Below, piece by piece: positions 59,703 to 64,000 of a DNA stretch of 64,000 bases; position 1 is the stretch's first letter, and every line of letters begins with the position of its first letter. The position numbers and the translations under genes were made by a program. The notes under the pieces were generated by a model. It was not told the origin of the DNA. It saw nothing but the letters and a program-made list of their open reading frames with translations, and searched no databases. The DNA comes from Janthinobacterium sp. PC23-8 (GTDB lineage Bacteria > Pseudomonadota > Gammaproteobacteria > Burkholderiales > Burkholderiaceae_D), in assembly GCF_002250505.1 (NCBI RefSeq), contig NZ_NJGY01000004.1:485672-549671 (forward strand), in the 5' to 3' direction.

Positions 59703-60585
59703 ACTCCCCCTCGTTGTGACGGCCCGGCGAGCGTACTGCACCGTGAGATCGCCGAGCGTGGTTACCTGGGAGGGTTGAGCCAATTGCGCGCCTTCATGCG
59801 CTCACTGCGCCCGACGTTGCCGGTTGAGCCGGAGGTGCGCTTCGAGACGGCGATGGGCGAGCAGTTGCAGGTGGATTGGGTCGAGTTCCGCAAAGGCAGC
59901 GCGCCGCTGCACGCGCTCTGCGCCACGATGGGCTACAGCCGCGCCAGCTACGTCGAGTTCGTCAGTGACATGAAGGTGGCCACGCTGATCGCCTGTCACG
60001 AGCGGGCCTTCGCCGCGTTCGGCGGCGTGCCACGTAAGGTTCTGTACGACAACATGAAGACGGTGGTGATCGAGCGCGACGTGTACGGCGAAGGGCTGCA
60101 TCGCTACCACGCTGGATTCCTCGACTTCGCCAAGCACAGCGGCTTTCGGATCGCCGTACCGTGCCCAGACCAAGGGCAAGGTCGAGCGCTTCAACGGCTA
60201 CCTGCGCCGGTCGTTTTACGTGCCGCTGGCGAGCCGCCTTGGCCAGGATGGTTTGCAGCTCGATGTCGTCACCGCCAACGCCGAAGTAGCGCGCTGGCTG
60301 CGCGAGGTGGCGAACGACCGTGTGCACGGCACGACGCAGGAGAAGCCGGCCGCCAGGATGACGCTGGAAGCGCCACACTTGCAAGCGCTAGCGGCGCCAT
60401 GGCGCGGCGATATCGCCGCTGCCAGACCGCAGGGGGAAGCGACGGAAGCGACAGAGCCGGAGCAGGCGTCTGCACCGCGCCCGGCCATCGTGGCCGAGCG
60501 GATCGCCGAAGCGGCGCCGGCACAGCACCCCCTGGCGGTCTATGAACAACTGCTGATGAACGTCAAGCAAGGAGTGGCGGCATGA
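59703..60585 (+). pseudogene. istA: IS21-family istA, N-terminally truncated and frameshifted
   Basis: The frame from about 59703 reads LHREIAERGYLGGLSQLRAF and then the catalytic-core sequence FETAMGEQLQVDWVEFRKG (first Asp) and VLYDNMKTVVIERD. Near 60160 the frame breaks: the sequence continues one frame over as YRAQTKGKVERFNGYLRRSF and VHGTTQEKPAARM to a stop at 60585. The N-terminal helix-turn-helix of about 100 residues is absent. IstA is the transposase; this copy cannot be active. Confidence 0.88.
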
Positions 60586-61367
60586 ACCTGTAACATGAAC
60601 GGATCGACCAGATGTGCGACACGCTGAAGCTGGCCTTCGTGGCACAAGGCTACGGCGCGGCAGCCCAGCAGGCTGCCAAGGACGAAATCGCCTACAGCGA
60701 CTTCCTGGAAGCGCTGCTGCGCGAGGAAATGGCGGGGCGGACGGTGCGTAAGCAAAGCATGATGACCCGCCTGGCGGGCTTTCCGGCGATCAAGACGCTG
60801 GAGCAGTTCAACTACGACTTCGCCAAGGGCGTGAAGCGCAGCCAGATCGAGGAGCTGGCCGGACTAGGCTTTATCGAGCGCAACGAGAACGTGGTGCTGG
60901 TCGGCCCCAGCGGCGTCGGCAAGACGCATCTGGCGATGGCATTGGGCTACAGGGCAGCGCAAGCCGGTATCAAGACGCGCTTCATGACAGCGTCGGACTT
61001 GCTGCTGACTTTGAGCACGGCGCACGCGCAAAATAAATTGAAGACGGTCATGCATCGGGCCATCAAAGCATACCGGCTGCTGATCATCGACGAAATCGGC
61101 TACCTGCCGATGAACCGCGAGCAGGCCAACCTGTTCTTCCAGGTGATCGCCGCCCTGTACGAAAAAGGCAGCCTGATCGTGACGAGCAACCTGCCATTTG
61201 GTCAATGGGATGCTACGTTCGCCCAAGACGCGACGCTGACGGCGGCGCTGCTGGACCGGTTGCTGCATCACGCTCATATCGTGCCCATCGCCGGCGAGAG
61301 CTACCGGCTCAAGCACCAGCGGCAGGCCGGAATCGTCCAAGGCATCAGGACCGACAGGACTGCTTGA
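60582..61367 (+). pseudogene. istB: IS21-family istB helper ATPase, early stop at codon 4
   Basis: The original start (ATGAACCTG at 60582, overlapping the istA stop) is followed by TAA at 60591-60593 and then HERIDQMCDTLK in the same frame. Normal IstB begins MNLQHERI, so a glutamine codon became a stop. A frame of 251 residues is open from ATG 60612. It has Walker A GPSGVGKTHLAMALG, Walker B RLLIIDEIGYLPM and the sensor LIVTSNLPFGQWDATF. Thus the ATPase core is complete and could be made by re-initiation, but the N-terminal 10 residues would be missing. Confidence 0.9.
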
Positions 61368-61414
61368 GAGAGCTATGCGAAAAGTGAAAAGCCAGCGCGT
61401 GCTGGCAACGGAGG

Positions 61415-61475
61415 TGTATCAGTTTTAAATCGCTGCAAGCGCCGAAACTGTATCAGTTTTAAATCGCTGTTGACA
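61415..61475 (+). repeat. Right terminal repeats of the IS21-family element
   Basis: A 21-bp sequence starting TGTATCAGTTTTAAATCGCT occurs twice (61415-61435 and 61449-61469), 34 bp apart, and the element ends ...GTTGACA at 61475. Paired terminal repeats and a TGTCAAC... tip (minus strand) are typical of IS21 ends. Beyond 61475 IS66 tnpC sequence begins, so the boundary is exact. Confidence 0.85.
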
Positions 61476-62912
61476 GTTGTCGAGATTGATCTCGGGATGG
61501 GCCACAAAAACGGTCAAGCCAAGCCAGTGTTTGCGCAGGCTCACCATGACCTTGACAGCAGCCGGGTGCAACGTCCCATCGCGTAACTCGGCATCGCGCA
61601 ACTCGGCATCGCGCAACTCGGCCATCGATTGCAGATGCCGTTCGATCGCCACCGTGCCCAGGGTAAAGGCGGCGCTGTCGGTCCGCACGGCCAGGCGCTC
61701 GGCGTTGAGATGATACAAGGTGCCGATTCGTTCGACCCAGGCCAGCGACCAGCTCAGCAGTTGGGGATAGCCCAGCGCCAGGGTCAGGAAATCGCGCCGT
61801 AAGTGGGCCCAGCAAAAAGCGAGCCGCAGCCCGAGCCGGCGCGCCATGGTCTGATATGCGCTGTAGCGGTCGCAGACGATGATGCCGTCTGACAGTCCCT
61901 TGAAGTGGGCTTGCGGCACGGTCGCGGCACGGCTGGGTTCGAGGTCGAAGTAAATCACGCTCGTCGAGCGATAGACCCATCAATACCAGCGGTTCGTTTT
62001 CCGTACCTCGACATGCTCGAAGACCCGCCAGCCGGTTTCGTCGGCGTACCAGTGGGTGTCGGTCAGTTGCCGCTCCCGGAACGCCGACATCAGTGGATCG
62101 AACAGCGGCGCCAGATAGGCAAAGCCGCCGGCCACCGTGCCCGGCGCCACGTCCAGACCGAGGGCTTTCCACGATTGCAGCAGGCGATGCGTGGGGCGGC
62201 CGTACAGGAATTTATCGAGCATCAGTTCGGTCCAGATCGAGATACCGTACTTACCCTTTGGGATGATCTTCGGCGGCGCGGGCGCAGTCACGATGGCAGG
62301 CAACGCGCAGCACTGGCAGACCGGTTCGTATTGTTTGCGCCGGATCAGGCGGCGATACGCCCTGACCTCGATTTCGATGACTTCACTGTCCTCGCTGCCG
62401 GCATACGGCGCCAATGCCAGGCCGCACTGCGGGCAGCATTTATCCACCGCCGGCAAATCCACCACTTCCAGCACTGCCGGCAACGTCGTTGGCGTTGTGC
62501 GGCCATGGCCGGGCTGCCCAGGCTGATGCCCGCGTGGTCGTCCCGTTCCGGCCAGCTGACCAGGCAGCTTGCCTCGCTGTCCCTTCGATTTTTCACTTTT
62601 CCGGCCGAACAAGCGTTGCTGGAAGTCCTTGACCTGCGCTTGCGCTTTGTCCAGCGCATCCTGTAGCGCCAACAGGGCTTGCGCGGCACGTTCGTCACGC
62701 CGCGCCATCTCATCCTTGAGGCGCTCGATATCTCGATTCCGATGATCGCTTAGCTTGCTAAACTGCACCTGCCAGTAATGCGCATCCCATTTGAGCTCGA
62801 TGTACTCTGCCTTGCTGATGCTGACCATTTGCCGCTCGAACGGCGTGCCGCCAGGCCGCCCCGCAGGTGGCGCGGTTTCGCTATCGACAGGAGGGGCGGT
62901 AGTGGAGGTCAT
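61476..62912 (-). pseudogene. tnpC: IS66-family transposase TnpC, with internal stop and truncated by IS21
   Basis: From ATG 62912 the protein has an N-terminal coiled coil (SKLSDHRNRDIERLKDEMARR), a zinc-binding stretch (CCPQCGLAL...CQCC) and the first part of the DDE domain (THWYADETGWRVFEHV). A TGA at 61980-61982 interrupts KTNRWY-stop-WVYRSTSVIYFDL; the frame then continues in phase through GIIVCDRYSAYQTMARRLGL to PEINLDN. There the IS21 end cuts it before the catalytic Glu (normal EINLDNNAVERAIRP). A 15-bp direct repeat near 61588-61622 encodes ELRDA three times. No tnpA or tnpB precedes it, so it is a separate element from the other IS66 remnant. Confidence 0.88.
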
Positions 62913-63277
62913 GCCATCAGAATACAAACATCCAACGGCGACGCCATGGCCAGATCAAATCAGTTTGATATATCGCAAAATGTGGGTCTGGAGGGAGTGA
63001 TATTGATTTGCCGAATTTTTACTCAAAAAAGAACACAATACTTCCAAGTCTTTGATTTGTAATGATTTACTAGCAATCTGTGGCACGATAAAAGTGGTGA
63101 CAAGCGCGTTCTGAACGCAGAGGCCAGAGGTTCGAATCCTCTCCCCCCGACCACTTCACCTCACGCGGTCCTTGTCCAAACCCGCTTCCACATTACAGAT
63201 AAGCAAGGTGCACCAAATCACCTTGCTCGCTATAAAATCCCCGCTAACATAAGCCCTGGCCCTACTGGAACCCTGCC
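62913..63277. other. Intergenic region with a tRNA 3' half
   Basis: No gene is seen. The first 150 bp are AT-rich and should include the IS66 element end, which I could not place. The tRNA remnant lies at 63106-63153. The last part precedes the DUF4431 gene. Confidence 0.5.
63106..63153 (+). pseudogene. 3' half of a tRNA (anticodon arm, T arm, CCA end), probable tRNA-Pro-like remnant
   Basis: The segment contains an anticodon stem-loop (GCG-TTCTGAA-CGC), a perfect T arm (AGAGG-TTCGAAT-CCTCT) and an acceptor 3' strand CCCCCCG-A-CCA. The 5' half (acceptor 5' strand and D arm) is absent; the preceding sequence is unrelated. G72 implies C1, which is a mark of tRNA-Pro. By eye it matches the 3' half of the tRNA-Pro in this window at about 34 of 48 positions, but the loop reads CTG rather than CGG. 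It is not a working tRNA. Confidence 0.7.
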
Positions 63278-63682
63278 ATGACCATCCGCATGAAGCTGTC
63301 GAAGCTGCTGTTTTTCAGCCTGTTTTGCCCGGCGGCGCATGCCGCCGATTGCCTGAAATATGAACCCGATACCGTGGCCCTGAGCGGCACCTTGCATCGG
63401 GCAACGTTTCCTGGCCGTCCGAACTTTGAAAGCATCGCCGAAGGCGACGAAGCCGAAACCGGCTTTTACCTGACGCTCCGGGCCGCCATCTGCACCCAGG
63501 GCGATGGCGGCCCGGAGCGTGAGCCGCACAAGGATGTGCGGGAAATTGAGCTGGTGCTCACGCCAGCGCAGTACGCCACATTAAGGCCGCAACTGGGCCA
63601 GCAGGTCCAGTTGCGCGGCCAGCTGTTTTCCAGTTTTACCGGACACCACCACGCTGACGTCTTGCTGCGGGTAGCGCAGTAG
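63278..63682 (+). CDS. Secreted DUF4431 protein
   Basis: The protein has 134 residues. A signal peptide (KLSKLLFFSLFCPAAHAAD, cleaved near residue 22) is followed by the DUF4431 domain: CLKYEPDTVALSGTLHRATF, EAETGFYLTLRAAIC, VREIELVLTPAQYATLRPQL and the ending GQLFSSFTGHHHADVLLRV. The paired cysteines and the GHHH motif are typical of the family. Function unknown. ATG 63278 or the ATG at 63290 could be the start; both leave the signal intact. Confidence 0.85.
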   Translation: MTIRMKLSKLLFFSLFCPAAHAADCLKYEPDTVALSGTLHRATFPGRPNFESIAEGDEAETGFYLTLRAAICTQGDGGPEREPHKDVREIELVLTPAQYATLRPQLGQQVQLRGQLFSSFTGHHHADVLLRVAQ

Positions 63683-63687
63683 CGAGG

Positions 63688-64000
63688 TCAAGGCCGTTGC
63701 AAACGCGGCGCGACCTTGCCGGTTTGCGAGGCGGCAAACAGGGCCACGCGGGCTTGCTCGTGACGTTCGATCAGGCTGGCGTCGGCCACCGATGGCAGGG
63801 TCAGGCTCTCACCCTGGTCGAGCGCGAACAAAGCTGCATCGACCATGGCGTCGGCCGCCATCACGGTGTCGGGCGCCAGCGCCGCCAGCGGCACGCCGGA
63901 CGCATCCCACAACTCGGTGGCGGTGGCGGCCGGCAGTACCGCCTGGACTTTCACGCCCGTGCCTTCCAGTTCCTGTTCCAGACCGCGCGTAAAAGCCACC
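63688..64000 (-). CDS. Short-chain dehydrogenase/reductase, C-terminal part (runs off the window)
   Basis: The visible 104 residues read AFTRGLEQELEGTGVKVQAV, then LPAATATELWDASG and a helical C-terminus ending KVAPRLQRP. The sequence LEQELEGTGVKVQAVLPAATATE is the SDR region that follows the catalytic YxxxK helix, with the post-catalytic P..T loop. The N-terminal Rossmann fold and the active site lie outside the window, so the substrate cannot be judged. It is convergent with the DUF4431 gene, 5 bp away. Confidence 0.85.
   Translation of the reverse strand, partial: VAFTRGLEQELEGTGVKVQAVLPAATATELWDASGVPLAALAPDTVMAADAMVDAALFALDQGESLTLPSVADASLIERHEQARVALFAASQTGKVAPRLQRP

Noticed and set aside
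59468..59704. 78-codon minus-strand frame upstream of the lipoprotein
   Set aside because: It crosses the IS21 edge and lacks a ribosome site and family pattern.
55332..62912. The two IS66 pieces as one composite element
   Set aside because: On the minus strand tnpC precedes tnpA, but IS66 order is tnpA-tnpB-tnpC; they are separate remnants.
53714..63153. tRNA half as an exact att duplication of the tRNA-Pro 3' end
   Set aside because: The T arm differs at many positions; only about 34 of 48 bases match, so it is not a direct repeat of this tRNA.
1..64000. CRISPR array
   Set aside because: The only regular repeats are coding repeats of the lipoprotein; there are no spacers or cas genes.

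Overview
The window looks like chromosomal DNA of a GC-rich betaproteobacterium in the Oxalobacteraceae (Janthinobacterium/Massilia/Duganella-like). This is inferred from codon use and gene content: FdxA-type ferredoxin, PHA granule/depolymerase genes, large TonB receptors, the rplU-rpmA-obgE-proB order, and glnA followed by ntrB-ntrC. No 16S gene is present, so genus is not proven.

Layout. 1-5.6 kb: a truncated YhdP/AsmA-like gene divergent from glnE, then a secreted Cache protein and a DUF1275 membrane protein. 5.6-16.2 kb: gap and tkt, two TonB-dependent receptors (one Oar-like), and rsmE. 17-21 kb: an FAD-dependent dehydrogenase, a GAF sensor kinase and a CorA-type transporter. 21.3-26.3 kb is a nitrogen-control block: glnA, a DUF4124 gene, ntrB and ntrC. 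A sigma-54 promoter and three NtrC-type palindromes lie upstream of glnA, and glnE, 20 kb away, acts on the same enzyme. 26.4-36 kb: rhodanese, a HigBA-like toxin-antitoxin pair, TAXI binding protein, GST, a large class A PBP-like enzyme, a CinA-N domain protein, EI24, FKBP and acyl-CoA-binding protein. 36-39.4 kb: proV-proW-proX for compatible-solute uptake. 40-46.7 kb: PHA granule protein, an M4-like metallopeptidase followed by a small emfourin-like candidate inhibitor, fdxA, phaZ, a periplasmic binding protein, rsxB and nth. 46.7-53.8 kb: rplU-rpmA-obgE-(small membrane protein)-proB divergent from ispB, then an AsmA protein and tRNA-Pro(CGG).

53.8-63.2 kb is an accessory, scarred region. 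It holds a short methyl-accepting chemotaxis protein; an IS66-family tnpA-tnpB whose tnpB is split by an intact IS3-family element with a visible ACT target duplication; and a low-GC lipoprotein gene with ten 18-residue cysteine repeats and a Thr-Pro tract. Next come a decayed IS21-family element (istA truncated and frameshifted, istB with an early stop) that cut through the catalytic end of a second IS66 transposase gene, and finally a lone 3' half of a tRNA. The window ends with a DUF4431 secreted protein and the C-terminus of a short-chain dehydrogenase.

The most interesting items are the repeat lipoprotein in the IS nest, the metallopeptidase/inhibitor pair, the glnA control region, the tRNA remnant that may mark an island edge, and several uncharacterised palindromes upstream of transporter genes.
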